From Sporocytophaga sp. (GTDB lineage Bacteria; Bacteroidota; Bacteroidia; Cytophagales; Cytophagaceae), in NCBI RefSeq assembly GCF_017745095.1, contig NZ_JAGHZZ010000004.1:124001-188000 (forward strand): a stretch of DNA of 64,000 bases, read 5' to 3'. The notes below the pieces were generated by a model. That model saw only the letters and a program-made list of their open reading frames with translations. It did not search any database and was not told the origin of the DNA. Shown here piece by piece: positions 37,174 through 45,940 of this stretch; the first letter of the stretch is position 1; the number at the start of each line of letters is the position of its first letter. A program made the position numbers and the translations under genes.

Positions 37174-37557
37174 TTAATTAATGATAGTGAATTTTATTGT
37201 CATATAAGTTATATTGTTATTTGGGCTTGCTCCATTTGAACCTCTTTCTGATTTAATTTGAACTTCATCAGTGCCGGTAAAATTAGTGGCAGGAGTATAT
37301 TTATAAATAACTTTTCCTGTACTAGTTTCTCTCTCCAATGTACTTACAGAATAATTGGTTGCTTGTTTGGAAATAGATGCACCTTCTTCATCGCCAAAAT
37401 TTCCCAGATCAAACTGATAAGCTTCATTAACTTTAAGTTTTACAGTTATTTCATTTGGCTTGGGAAGATCGCAATCTGGATCTGAGTCTTTTTTACAAGA
37501 TGAAAATATAATTGTCAGTCCAAGTAAGAGTGTTAGGGTACAAAATAAATTTTTCAT
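37174..37557 (-). CDS. Small lipoprotein with beta-sandwich body
   Basis: About 127 residues from ATG 37557, chosen because it gives a proper lipoprotein signal peptide (MKNLFCTLTLLLGLTIIFSSC, split by me as core LLLGLTIIF and lipobox FSSC). The mature part starts KKDSDPDCD and has a repeat-like VYKYTPATNFTGTDEV-type stretch, similar to cadherin-like/Ig-fold segments in Bacteroidota surface proteins. The longer reading from 37641 adds an unlikely basic leader. Confidence 0.55.
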   Translation of the reverse strand: MKNLFCTLTLLLGLTIIFSSCKKDSDPDCDLPKPNEITVKLKVNEAYQFDLGNFGDEEGASISKQATNYSVSTLERETSTGKVIYKYTPATNFTGTDEVQIKSERGSNGASPNNNITYMTIKFTIIN

Positions 37558-37656
37558 AAAAATGGATTTAAAATGTAAATATAAAAGTTTAATAAATTGT
37601 ATTCTAAACGTGATTGGTAATGGAATATTGCTGTTCAGCATTGTTCTGTTATTCGT

Positions 37657-38220
37657 TCAATCGATAAATTTTTGATACTCTATAATTTTATTAGCAAGCC
37701 TTGTTCCTAAGTAATTGTTTCCTGCTTGCAATTCATCATGAATTAAACGAGCTTCTTCGATATATTCCTTTTTCTTCTCATTAGTCCAATAAAATGGTGG
37801 TGCATATAAATTAGCTATTCTGTCAGCCATTTTGATAGCCCAGATTTCTTTAGGTTGTTCTTTTATACGTCTTAAACTATCAAGCATTTTTTCTCTTTTC
37901 CCAGTTATGTTTTCATTTTTGGTTAATGCTAAAACACCATTAGCTACTTCACTTCCAAATCTTGTTAAAATGTCATCATAGGATAAGCTTGTGTCTTCGA
38001 TTGTATCATGTAGAATAGCGCATTTTATAGCCAGATTAGAATCCATTTCATCTTCAATAGTAATAGCAGTCATAATCTCAAAAACTACACTTCCAATATG
38101 ATTGATATATTCTATCTGCTCTCCTTGATTCGGGCCTCCGTACTTTTGTCCATCATGCTGTTTGGTTGCCAATTGCCATGCATTTTGTATGTCATCTATA
38201 GACCATTTTTTATTCATCAT
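37657..38220 (-). CDS. HD-domain protein, small alarmone hydrolase-like
   Basis: 187 residues, only an HD domain. Metal and substrate residues of the SpoT/MESH1 type are visible: His41 in YINHIGSV, His71-Asp72 and Glu75-Asp76 in ILHDTIEDT, and Asp133 in KMADRIANL. It lacks synthetase, TGS and ACT domains, so if active it would hydrolyse (p)ppGpp-like alarmones only. Other nucleotide phosphohydrolase activity cannot be excluded. It stands alone among orphan genes. Confidence 0.8.
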   Translation of the reverse strand: MMNKKWSIDDIQNAWQLATKQHDGQKYGGPNQGEQIEYINHIGSVVFEIMTAITIEDEMDSNLAIKCAILHDTIEDTSLSYDDILTRFGSEVANGVLALTKNENITGKREKMLDSLRRIKEQPKEIWAIKMADRIANLYAPPFYWTNEKKKEYIEEARLIHDELQAGNNYLGTRLANKIIEYQKFID

Positions 38221-38279
38221 AATAATATATTAGATTTTACTCAGTAAAGGTAAAGCCACAAGCTTGTTTTGATCTGATT

Positions 38280-38831
38280 CTATTGATTGGTGCTTAGTTT
38301 TTGTTTTCGTATTTCAAAATATCCTAATGCTAGAACTGCGAATGTTATTCCTTGTAGAAATAACATTCCAATTGTGAATAAGAATAGGTTTTTATATTCT
38401 TGATTTCCATTTTCTGTGAGAGAATCCATTTGATAATGTGTCACAATTAGTACAAAACGCTCGAAGTAGAATCCTATTTTTATAAAAAAAGCTACAAAGA
38501 GAATGTATGAAAAATTAGATGCTAGTTTCTTTATTAATAATGTAAAAGGTAAAATCAACGGAGATAAGAACATTATCCAATATTCTTTATTATAAGGTTC
38601 CCGGTCAGTAAATGTAAACCTTTCCGGGTCCATAGCTATTCTGATTATTGTATCTGTCAAAATAACTATCGTGTAAATAATAATTGTCCAACGAATTAGA
38701 TTCAATACTTTTTTTGTTTCAAATCGGTATGTGAAGAGAAGTTCGATAAGAATTAAAGTCAGTAGCATTGGAATTAGGCAATAAATAAGATTCCAATCAA
38801 CTATTTCAATTGTTCTTTTATATAATTCCAT
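38280..38831 (-). CDS. Orphan five-helix membrane protein
   Basis: 183 residues with five hydrophobic segments, for example YCLIPMLLTLILIELLFTY and LFLFTIGMLFLQGITFAVLA, short charged loops and a polar C-terminus. No family recognised; a probable inner-membrane protein. Confidence 0.55.
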   Translation of the reverse strand: MELYKRTIEIVDWNLIYCLIPMLLTLILIELLFTYRFETKKVLNLIRWTIIIYTIVILTDTIIRIAMDPERFTFTDREPYNKEYWIMFLSPLILPFTLLIKKLASNFSYILFVAFFIKIGFYFERFVLIVTHYQMDSLTENGNQEYKNLFLFTIGMLFLQGITFAVLALGYFEIRKQKLSTNQ

Positions 38832-38880
38832 TTAAAATTTTGTCCTATATTCTTTAAATTGTTTGTATTGCACACATATT

Positions 38881-39750
38881 TTATTTTTTGCCAAATGAAA
38901 AAGCTTTCTTTCCTACTTTTACTAGCACTACTACCAGAAGCCCCGCAACTAATCCTATTACAAACTCTTTGATCATGTCATTTAACTCCGGGAATAGATG
39001 ATGAAGCACTTCTATATTATGAACAAATATGCCTCCTGAAACCAGTAACAAAGCAATGGTACCAACTACAGATAAAAATTTAATAATGTATGGAAGCAGG
39101 CGAACTAAAAAATGACCTAGTTTTGATATCCATCCTTTGTTATTAGAATCTCTTATAAGTTTGTAGCCAAGATCATCTGTTTTTACAAGAAGGCCCACCA
39201 AACCATATACACCAATAGTTGCAATAATTGCTACCACAGATACTGTAAGAATCTGTATAGTCAGACTTTGGTCTAAAACTGTCCCCAATGCAATGATGAC
39301 TATTTCGATAGAAAGAATTAGATCTGTTCTTACGGCTGATTTGATTTTCTCTTTTTCTGCAGCAGCATTATCTTCTTCAGTATTTTCAGCTTCTGTTTCT
39401 ATATGGGTTTTATGGTGAGGAAAAAAGTATTCAACAATTTTCTCTGCTCCTTCAAAGGCTAAATAAAATCCGCCCAATACCAAAATAATTTTTATAGCTA
39501 TGGGAAAGATGAAATTAAATAATAAAGCAAGTGGGATAATGATAAATTTATTTAGCAAGGATTTTTTTGTAATAGCCCAGATAACAGGTAGTTCTCTTGA
39601 AGAAAGATATCCTGTTGCTTTCTCTGCGTTTACTGCTAAATCGTCACCTAAAATGCCGGCGGTTTTGCGTGTTGCCATTTTGCTGGTTATCAGTACATCG
39701 TCCATCAAAGAAGCGATGTCATCTAAAATCCCCAGAATACCCGAAGCCAT
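38881..39750 (-). CDS. DUF808 family membrane protein (YedI-like)
   Basis: 289 residues. The N-terminus MASGILGILDDIASLMDDV and the segment TAGILGDDLAVNAEKATG are signatures of the DUF808/YedI family. About five membrane segments. A polar insert with EAENTEEDNAAAEKEK lies between segments 2 and 3. Function unknown in all members. Confidence 0.85.
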   Translation of the reverse strand: MASGILGILDDIASLMDDVLITSKMATRKTAGILGDDLAVNAEKATGYLSSRELPVIWAITKKSLLNKFIIIPLALLFNFIFPIAIKIILVLGGFYLAFEGAEKIVEYFFPHHKTHIETEAENTEEDNAAAEKEKIKSAVRTDLILSIEIVIIALGTVLDQSLTIQILTVSVVAIIATIGVYGLVGLLVKTDDLGYKLIRDSNNKGWISKLGHFLVRLLPYIIKFLSVVGTIALLLVSGGIFVHNIEVLHHLFPELNDMIKEFVIGLVAGLLVVVLVKVGKKAFSFGKK

Positions 39751-40028
39751 AAAATATTGTATTTAATAATTTATGTTAAAGATAAGGATTATAAACTAAA
39801 ATATCTGTCGTTGTTTAAACGGAGAAAAGAACTGATGAGAGCGCTTTAAGCAATGAGATTAGTGTGAATATCAGTAAGTATGTTTGAATTGGAGGATCAA
39901 ATGTTCAGTTGAATGCATATCTTGATTATTTAAATAGTCATTTACAAAATAAGCTTCAATGTGGAGGATTTAAAGGACTGAATAACATAAAGACACAGGT
40001 TTAATATCGTTATTTTCATTAGCCTATT

Positions 40029-40877
40029 CTACATAAAGAACTGTCTTAATTCATTTGCAACTATTTCCGGGTTACTGTCATTGTCTGAAACTGTATGTCC
40101 TTGTCCAATTAAATCTACACATTTTGCTTTGGGTATGGCAACGCTTAATTTATCAATTATAGTCCTAAGATATGGTTGACTTTTTTGTCCCTTAATTAAT
40201 AAAACATCTGTAGTCGTGTCTTTATACTTTTCAATAAGTCCTTCTGAGTCTTCAACTATTTTTATATCGAACTTCATAGCATCTATCAATGCTTTCAAAG
40301 GTACATCATCGATATTTTTTTTAGATTCATATTTCATTGCAATATTGATTAAAGGTGCAGTAATAAAGCCTGGTAAAATATTAAATAGTGAAGACGGATC
40401 ATCAGTCCCTTTAACAATGCTTATAAAAGCTTTCCCAAAATTCCCTTTATTCATTGCGTCCTCATACTTTTTTATCCAATCAGTCTTTGTTTCATTAGTT
40501 AGGATTGGGGGCTCGTGGAGGGCAATTCTTTTCAGGCTTGTTTCAATTATACTTGTTTGTAGTGCAACGACTCCTCCGGCACTAAGTCCGTATATATTCT
40601 CTGCTTTCGTTTTATGGACCAATGCTTGCAAGTCTTCGCTTTCAGCCATTAGGCCGAAGTTGCTATGTGTCTGACTGAGCCCTCTACCTTGTCTGTCTGG
40701 AATATATATCGTGAATTGATCAGCTAAAAATTCGCCAAGTTTCATGAGGTTTTGAGAAGCCATCATTCCTCCGTGGACAAGAATTAGTCCGGGGCCTTTC
40801 CCCAATTGCCGGTATCCGATCTTCGTTCCGTCTTTTGAGATCACAAAGTCCTTTAAATATTTTACAGTCGAAGTCAT
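40029..40877 (-). CDS. Alpha/beta hydrolase
   Basis: 282 residues, alpha/beta-hydrolase fold. Oxyanion HGGMM near residue 36, nucleophile elbow YGLSAGG (Ser in G-x-S-x-G), and catalytic His in GQGHTV near the C-terminus. No signal peptide. The substrate is unknown. It lies 89 bases after the AraC gene on the same strand and may be regulated by it. Confidence 0.82.
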   Translation of the reverse strand: MTSTVKYLKDFVISKDGTKIGYRQLGKGPGLILVHGGMMASQNLMKLGEFLADQFTIYIPDRQGRGLSQTHSNFGLMAESEDLQALVHKTKAENIYGLSAGGVVALQTSIIETSLKRIALHEPPILTNETKTDWIKKYEDAMNKGNFGKAFISIVKGTDDPSSLFNILPGFITAPLINIAMKYESKKNIDDVPLKALIDAMKFDIKIVEDSEGLIEKYKDTTTDVLLIKGQKSQPYLRTIIDKLSVAIPKAKCVDLIGQGHTVSDNDSNPEIVANELRQFFM

Positions 40878-40966
40878 TACTTAAGTTATTTTAGATTTAT
40901 TGAATGTTGCTTGAATATTATGAAGCTGATAAAGAGGATTCCAGAGGTCAAGGAGTATTGATAACG

Positions 40967-41803
40967 CTACTCAATACCATTGGCTTTTCTATATTCAGTT
41001 GGGCTTACACCTTTATATTTTTTAAATGTCTTGTTCATATGGCTGAGGTCTGTAAATCCGAATTCGTCACAGATTTCACTTAAGCGCATTTGTGTGTAAA
41101 GAAGCCTGGTTTCTAAAAGTTTAACTTTGTATAGTGTTATGTATTGCTGAAGGCTTTCACCTGTATGTTTCTTGAAATATTCACTGATGTATGTAGCAGA
41201 AATGTTGAATTGATCTGCTATAGTTTCGGCCCTCAAGCATTCAGGAGAGTAAATGTTCTCATGGATATAGTTTAATAATGAAACCGAATCTTTTGATGGT
41301 GTAGATATAAGTCCTGAAGCATTCAGCAGTGTTATATTCCTTGCTGCTATTGTAATGATAGTATTGATGAGTTGAGTGATAACTTCATGATGATTGGGAT
41401 TGCGATTTTCATTTTCACAAATAAGTCCTAAGGCCAGAGCCCTGATCAGAGGCTTATCTGTAACTGTTTTTAACATACATCCCGGAAGATGATTATGGTT
41501 ATGAAAGATATATTCAATTTTCTGAATCCATTCTTTGCTTTGATTTTTTAAATAGCTGTGGTTAAACCGGATAAATAAAAATTTGGTAAGGGTTTTAACT
41601 TCAAAGCTATGCTTGTCTTCAGGAAAGACTAGAAATAGTTTATCCGCACTATAAGGAAGTTTGTGCTCATTAACGATTTGTATTCCTTCTCCTTCAAGGA
41701 CAAAGATCATTTCAAAAAAAGTGTTCTTATGAGACTTGGCTGTGTATGAGCTTACCTCCAGTATGTCAAGCTCAAAAGGTTGATGGATATTTCTGATTTC
41801 CAT
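40967..41803 (-). CDS. AraC family transcriptional regulator
   Basis: 278 residues. N-terminal cupin sensor (about 20-130; MIFVLEGEGIQIV) and C-terminal double helix-turn-helix (about 175-275) with ADQFNISATYISEYFKK and CDEFGFTDLSHMNKTFKKY plus the closing GVSPTEYRK. It is divergent from the DoxX gene (about 90 bases between starts) and upstream of the hydrolase gene, so either or both may be its targets. Confidence 0.92.
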   Translation of the reverse strand: MEIRNIHQPFELDILEVSSYTAKSHKNTFFEMIFVLEGEGIQIVNEHKLPYSADKLFLVFPEDKHSFEVKTLTKFLFIRFNHSYLKNQSKEWIQKIEYIFHNHNHLPGCMLKTVTDKPLIRALALGLICENENRNPNHHEVITQLINTIITIAARNITLLNASGLISTPSKDSVSLLNYIHENIYSPECLRAETIADQFNISATYISEYFKKHTGESLQQYITLYKVKLLETRLLYTQMRLSEICDEFGFTDLSHMNKTFKKYKGVSPTEYRKANGIE

Positions 41804-41892
41804 ACCTGTGAATGTACAAATTTATCCATTGTTCTTACAAGCCCTTCCTTTATTTCCTGAATAAATTTGTTACTATAAAAATCAATTATGAT

Positions 41893-42288
41893 ATGAATAC
41901 AACAGCTTATTTATTATTGAGACTTGCAGTAGGAACAAGTATGTTTGGTCATGGCCTGGTTCGTTTTCCAAAGCTTTCTGCATTCAGCAATTGGATGGTA
42001 ACAGGGTTCGAAAAATCCATGCTGCCTCAGGCCTTGGTAGTACCTTTCAGTTATGCATTACCGTTTATGGAATTTGTGATAGGTTTCCTTTTGATCATTG
42101 GGCTATTTACTGAAGTAGCATTGATCTCCGGAGCTGGAATAATGGTATTACTTATATTCGGCACCTCTCTTGTTGAAAACTGGGAAGCGATTCCTTCGCA
42201 GTTAATACATGTAGTAATTTTCGTTGGGTTGCTTCAGTTTAAAGGGGGGAATGGTATTGGGCTTGATCAGTTGATATTTAAAAATTAG
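41893..42288 (+). CDS. DoxX family membrane protein
   Basis: 131 residues from ATG 41893, which starts the DoxX core MNTTAYLLLRLAVGTSMFGHG; the ATG at 41812 would overlap the divergent promoter region. Four membrane segments, with GHGLVRFPKLSAF and PLMEF-type spacing as in the DoxX/TQO small subunit family. Probable redox-associated inner-membrane protein; exact role unknown. Confidence 0.82.
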   Translation: MNTTAYLLLRLAVGTSMFGHGLVRFPKLSAFSNWMVTGFEKSMLPQALVVPFSYALPFMEFVIGFLLIIGLFTEVALISGAGIMVLLIFGTSLVENWEAIPSQLIHVVIFVGLLQFKGGNGIGLDQLIFKN

Positions 42289-42404
42289 GAGGGGAAGGTC
42301 GGTGTCTGAGAACTATGTAAAGCTTTTATTTATTTATTAACAAATAATGAACTTGCGATTATTTGTGGGCAGGAATTAGACAGACTTTAGACAGAGAAAT
42401 AATT

Positions 42405-42735
42405 GCTCCTAGAAGCTTCAGGAATGCTCCTGAATCTCTAAGAAGTGCTTCTGGATGATCTGGAAGTAAGCCTGAAGCATTCAGGCTTAAGCAAGGAGGT
42501 GTGAGGCTATAGCCTCATGTCTTTTTGCTTACTCCTGGACCCGGCAGCAGTATTCTGAAGGATTCAGGAGTAATCCTGGATCTCTTAGGAGTGCTCCTGA
42601 GAGGTTCAGGAAGTTTCTGGAATTTCCGGGAGTAAGCCTGGAGCAGTGAGGCTTACTCCCGGAAGACCCAGGCTAAAGCCCTACTTTTCGAAGCTTAAGC
42701 AGAATTGGAACAGGCTTAAGCCTGAGAGGGTAGTC
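42405..42735. repeat. Degenerate array of about 21-bp palindromic units with nested hairpins
   Basis: The gap 42289-42839 holds no gene. It contains about a dozen 20-23 bp units of the form GCTCCTGA(N7)TTCAGGAGT. Exact inverted pairs include GCCTGA/TCAGGC (42470-42486), the 16-bp palindrome TGAGGCTATAGCCTCA (42502-42517), TCCTGA/TCAGGA (42595-42611), and a 16-bp perfect stem with a 9-base loop: TTCCGGGAGTAAGCCT at 42624-42639 and its exact complement at 42649-42664. There is no T tract. GC content is visibly higher than the surroundings. Confidence 0.8.
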
Positions 42736-42839
42736 AAATGTCAAGCGATTTTAGGATTAATAAAAAAATGTAAATTTATAACCGGATTACCAATTCAACC
42801 TGTAAACTTTTTTTAGGACGACACAGGGCTGCCAGGCTT

Positions 42840-43157
42840 TTATTTCATTTTGTCTTTTAATTCATCAAATTTTTCATTCAGAAAGAGATTATATAAACTC
42901 TCTACTTCTGTCCAATCTTTTGCTTTGAAATGGATTTCTTCCTCTGATTCTCGATCAAGTATTGCAATTAATCCTAAATCTTTACTTACTTCCAATATAA
43001 ACTCATCTTCATCAACAATTCCTACCCAGAAGGCTCCATGTTCATCATCCATCTTCTGAACTTCATCAATCGCAATCCTTACATCTTCAATAGTTACTCC
43101 ATCAACTGAATCACTCCAGGCTCTCTGTAGGTATGTTTCTTTAAATTCCATTAGCAT
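42840..43157 (-). CDS. Small acidic protein behind the macro-domain gene
   Basis: 105 residues (103 if the second ATG is used), strongly acidic with many Asp/Glu, for example VQKMDDEHG and LDRESEEEIHF. No signal peptide. It ends WTEVESLYNLFLNEKFDELK. It starts 23 bases after the macro-domain gene and is probably in its operon. The composition recalls immunity proteins (Imm1-like) or nucleic-acid mimics, but I do not recognise a family. Confidence 0.55.
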   Translation of the reverse strand: MLMEFKETYLQRAWSDSVDGVTIEDVRIAIDEVQKMDDEHGAFWVGIVDEDEFILEVSKDLGLIAILDRESEEEIHFKAKDWTEVESLYNLFLNEKFDELKDKMK

Positions 43158-43180
43158 TTATTTTATTTAAATTAGATTAT

Positions 43181-43654
43181 TTACTCAAAATCATAAACTA
43201 TCGTTTTAATTCCTCTTGAAGATAATTCCTCAAGTATTAAAGGCTCTATATCTTCCCACTTTCCACCGGCTAATCCACATCCTATTCTCGGCATATGTAC
43301 TGAAGAATTATTGATTAGTGCAAACTGACTTACTTTACTCAAGCATTCTTTAACTGCCTCATATCGTATAGGTGGAATTCCTTTTGAATTGGTTTTTATA
43401 TTTCTCTGTCCAATCATGTTTCCTATCCAAATATCATTCTCTACTTGTACAATTTGGACTTCACCCAATTCAAATTTATCGTTTGATTGATACCATTTTC
43501 TATATTCAGTTTCAGGTAATTTCCACCTTTTTGAAATTGCCATTACAAATCCTTTTCCCCATCCACCAATATCATTGCAAACATGAACTATAATTTTGTT
43601 TCCTGGCTCCACGGGTCTTGTCGCATCACCTTTTGTATATACTATTGTCTCCAT
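43181..43654 (-). CDS. Macro-domain protein (ADP-ribose-related hydrolase)
   Basis: 157-residue single macro domain. The N-terminus IVYTKGDATRPVEPGNKIIVH, then CNDIGGWGKGFVMAI and the GCGLAGGKWEDIEPLI loop, correspond to the ADP-ribose-binding elements of the Poa1/TARG1-like branch. Such enzymes remove ADP-ribose from macromolecules or dephosphorylate ADP-ribose-1''-phosphate. No ADP-ribosyl transferase toxin gene is seen next to it. Confidence 0.82.
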   Translation of the reverse strand: METIVYTKGDATRPVEPGNKIIVHVCNDIGGWGKGFVMAISKRWKLPETEYRKWYQSNDKFELGEVQIVQVENDIWIGNMIGQRNIKTNSKGIPPIRYEAVKECLSKVSQFALINNSSVHMPRIGCGLAGGKWEDIEPLILEELSSRGIKTIVYDFE

Positions 43655-43746
43655 TTACATGATTATTAAATACCAATATGCTTAAGTATACAGATATGAA
43701 AGTTAGAGTGAAAATGCTGAAAGATACAATCGCTATTCTCGGAAAT

Positions 43747-43764
43747 CCTCGTTTGGAAACGAGG
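43747..43764. repeat. REP-like palindrome CCTCGTTT/AAACGAGG
   Basis: 8-bp perfect arms around GG, 92 bases from the start of the macro-domain gene and about 90 bases from the stop of the HNH gene. It looks like a REP-type extragenic palindrome. Only one copy occurs in this window. Confidence 0.55.
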
Positions 43765-43855
43765 ACTATAGGGAACTGCAGCCAGAGAAAATAACCAAAG
43801 ACCCGCTACCACTGAACCGCCTGCTCTTTTTTATATAATGTTAGATGTAGCGTTT

Positions 43856-44608
43856 TTATTTTTCAAGTTTTAGAGCCGTTTTATTCAAGTCTATTTCAAG
43901 TTTAGATAATTCTACATCCCATAAACCTAACAATATCAATTTACCTTTTAATGTTTCAAATTCGGTATCAGTTAGAATTACTGTTGCGGAAGTTGCTGAA
44001 TAAATAGCACTTGGAAGTCCTTCTTTCAGAAGGTCTTTTGTGCCATTGACTATTCTATTCCTTCTTCGTGTGTTTGTCTGAACTCCACTAAGATAATCAT
44101 CAGTCAATTCGTTTAAATGCTCCAATTTTTCTTGAATAGCATTACCAATTTCAAACCTTTTCTTTACAAGCCTGTCTTGGTCGTTTAGTTTTAAAACAGA
44201 AACAGTCAATTTACCAAAATCGTCAGAACCTTTAATTCTATAACGCCAATATTTTAAATGATTTTTTGGTTCAATTTTACTTGGGTCAATTATCGGTTCT
44301 AATTTTGTATCGTGGTCGTTTTTTGTGCCATTACATTTTTTACAAGAAGGTAATAGATTTTCCCATTCTAAAACTTCATCTTTATATGCATCTTTATGAT
44401 GAAAGTGTTCAACTTCTAAATATTTACTTTCTTCATTAATATTGGTTTCACAATAGCAACATTTGTCATTAGAAAAACCTAAGAGCCCTTTTTTAATGAA
44501 TTCAATATTCCAAACTGACTTTCCTGTTGATTTAAATTCATCTGTCAAAGCAACCTGCAATTCAGCTGTAAGTTCGATAGGTTTTGGAGTTCTGTCTAGC
44601 TTAATCAT
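43856..44608 (-). CDS. HNH endonuclease, PtuB-like (Septu system nuclease)
   Basis: 250 residues. HNH core with zinc pairs CCYC (Cys50, Cys53) and CKKC (Cys89, Cys92), catalytic His68 in LEVEHFHH and Asn84 in EWENLLPSC, matching the TIGR02646 type found as PtuB. The C-terminal 140 residues are helical. Its start overlaps the ATPase gene end by eight bases, so the two are made together. In Septu systems the nuclease is held by the ATPase and degrades nucleic acid after phage infection; activity here is inferred. Confidence 0.85.
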   Translation of the reverse strand: MIKLDRTPKPIELTAELQVALTDEFKSTGKSVWNIEFIKKGLLGFSNDKCCYCETNINEESKYLEVEHFHHKDAYKDEVLEWENLLPSCKKCNGTKNDHDTKLEPIIDPSKIEPKNHLKYWRYRIKGSDDFGKLTVSVLKLNDQDRLVKKRFEIGNAIQEKLEHLNELTDDYLSGVQTNTRRRNRIVNGTKDLLKEGLPSAIYSATSATVILTDTEFETLKGKLILLGLWDVELSKLEIDLNKTALKLEK

Positions 44609-45779
44609 TTGCTGAAATTCCTGTTAGTTGTATTTTTAATATTTTCTTTAACGAGTTTTCCGGATGCAACATCGCATCAAGAATTAAAAATTGCGTATTG
44701 GCGACATCAAAATCCTCGTTGTCAATAGCACTATTAAAGTTTGAAATAGCATCTAAGTAAGTAGACGTTCTTGTCTCTGTCATTCCCATTACATCAGTTA
44801 ATATTTCCTCAACTGTCCAGCCCTGACAACCATATTCTTGATTTATGATAGGGTTTAATTTCACTTCATTTGTCTCATCAAGCGTGAGAGGAATAATTTC
44901 CTTGGCATTTGCAACTTGAATAATATGTGGACTATGTGTTGATGTGAAAACTTGTGCATTTGGTAATATTATTTTTAACGCTTCGTATATTTTGGCTTGC
45001 CATTCGGGATGTAGATGCAAATCAATTTCATCTATAAATACAATTCCATCAAAATCTTTAGTGAATTTACTTGGGTTTTTATACCTAAATTCAACCTCTT
45101 TTATTAAACCAATTAGCACGGCCATACAAGACTTATAACCTGATGATAAATACTCAAAATAAATTTCTCCATTTGGAGTATTCAGCATAATATCATTTGA
45201 ATTAGGATTGACTTTACTAAATGAAATTTGTGGGTTTAATATATTAAAACACTCTTTTGCAAGATTTATATTTTTAATTTGTTGTTCATCCAAATGGTTT
45301 TGGTGTGCTGACCATAAATGTCTATTTACAAACCAATTCTTTAAATCATTTGGCAATGAACCTTGCATTGTCTCTCTTGCAAAAGTTCCAATATCTTTTA
45401 GTGGGTCAGTATTTAGTGATTTTAGTTCTCGATAAGGAATATCTCGATGAGTTTTGAATACTATTATATCATTTGAGTTCTGATAAAATCCTTGTGACTG
45501 ATAATGCTTTTCATTTGGGTGAAAAGAAGTAATATCAAAAGACTTATTTTGAGCAGAACCATTAATCAAAACATCAATGCTCCAGTTACCTTTTTCTTTT
45601 CCTGCGGTTCTTTTAATTGATGTGTCATTTACTCCAAATGATTGAGCCAAGCAGTCTAAAATTGTAGTTTTTCCAATTCCATTCTGTCCACAAATTATAT
45701 TGAAATGGCCATCGAAAGTCAGTTCCAAATTTTTAATTGGCCCTATTCCTTTGATTTTTATTTTAGTTATTTTCAGCAT
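44601..45779 (-). CDS. SMC/ABC-type AAA ATPase, PtuA-like (Septu system)
   Basis: 392 residues, one split ABC-type ATPase. Walker A GQNGIGKTT (31-39), signature-like LSSGYKS (211-217), Walker B IVFIDEID with Asp250-Glu251, and H-loop STHSPHII with His282. There is no TOPRIM domain, so it is not an OLD nuclease; the nuclease function sits in the overlapping HNH gene. No reverse transcriptase gene is present nearby, which argues against a retron-linked version. Confidence 0.87.
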   Translation of the reverse strand: MLKITKIKIKGIGPIKNLELTFDGHFNIICGQNGIGKTTILDCLAQSFGVNDTSIKRTAGKEKGNWSIDVLINGSAQNKSFDITSFHPNEKHYQSQGFYQNSNDIIVFKTHRDIPYRELKSLNTDPLKDIGTFARETMQGSLPNDLKNWFVNRHLWSAHQNHLDEQQIKNINLAKECFNILNPQISFSKVNPNSNDIMLNTPNGEIYFEYLSSGYKSCMAVLIGLIKEVEFRYKNPSKFTKDFDGIVFIDEIDLHLHPEWQAKIYEALKIILPNAQVFTSTHSPHIIQVANAKEIIPLTLDETNEVKLNPIINQEYGCQGWTVEEILTDVMGMTETRTSTYLDAISNFNSAIDNEDFDVANTQFLILDAMLHPENSLKKILKIQLTGISAND

Positions 45780-45839
45780 TTTTATTTGTTATTGCTATGA
45801 GTTTGTGATGTCGGTTCGGAAAAGTTACACATACAATTG

Positions 45840-45863
45840 AATATACGCCATATGGCGTATATT
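45840..45863. promoter_or_regulatory. 24-bp perfect palindrome upstream of ptuA-like gene
   Basis: AATATACGCCAT is followed immediately by its exact reverse complement ATGGCGTATATT. It lies 60 bases upstream of the ATPase start and 77 bases beyond the XRE stop. There is no T tract in the direction of the XRE transcript, so it is not a normal terminator for that gene. It is best read as an operator, probably for a dimeric HTH protein such as the adjacent XRE regulator. Confidence 0.6.
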
Positions 45864-45940
45864 TTTCTTTTGCCACTAAAAAACAACTTTTTAATTTTAA
45901 TCTGAAGAGAAAACTTTCCTCATTCAAATTCCTTCAACCA

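Noticed and set aside
43856-45779. Retron-associated Septu
   Set aside because: No reverse transcriptase or msr/msd-like RNA is visible on either side.
44601-45779. OLD-family nuclease or Gabija GajA
   Set aside because: The protein is too short and lacks a TOPRIM domain; the partner is an HNH protein, not a UvrD-like helicase.
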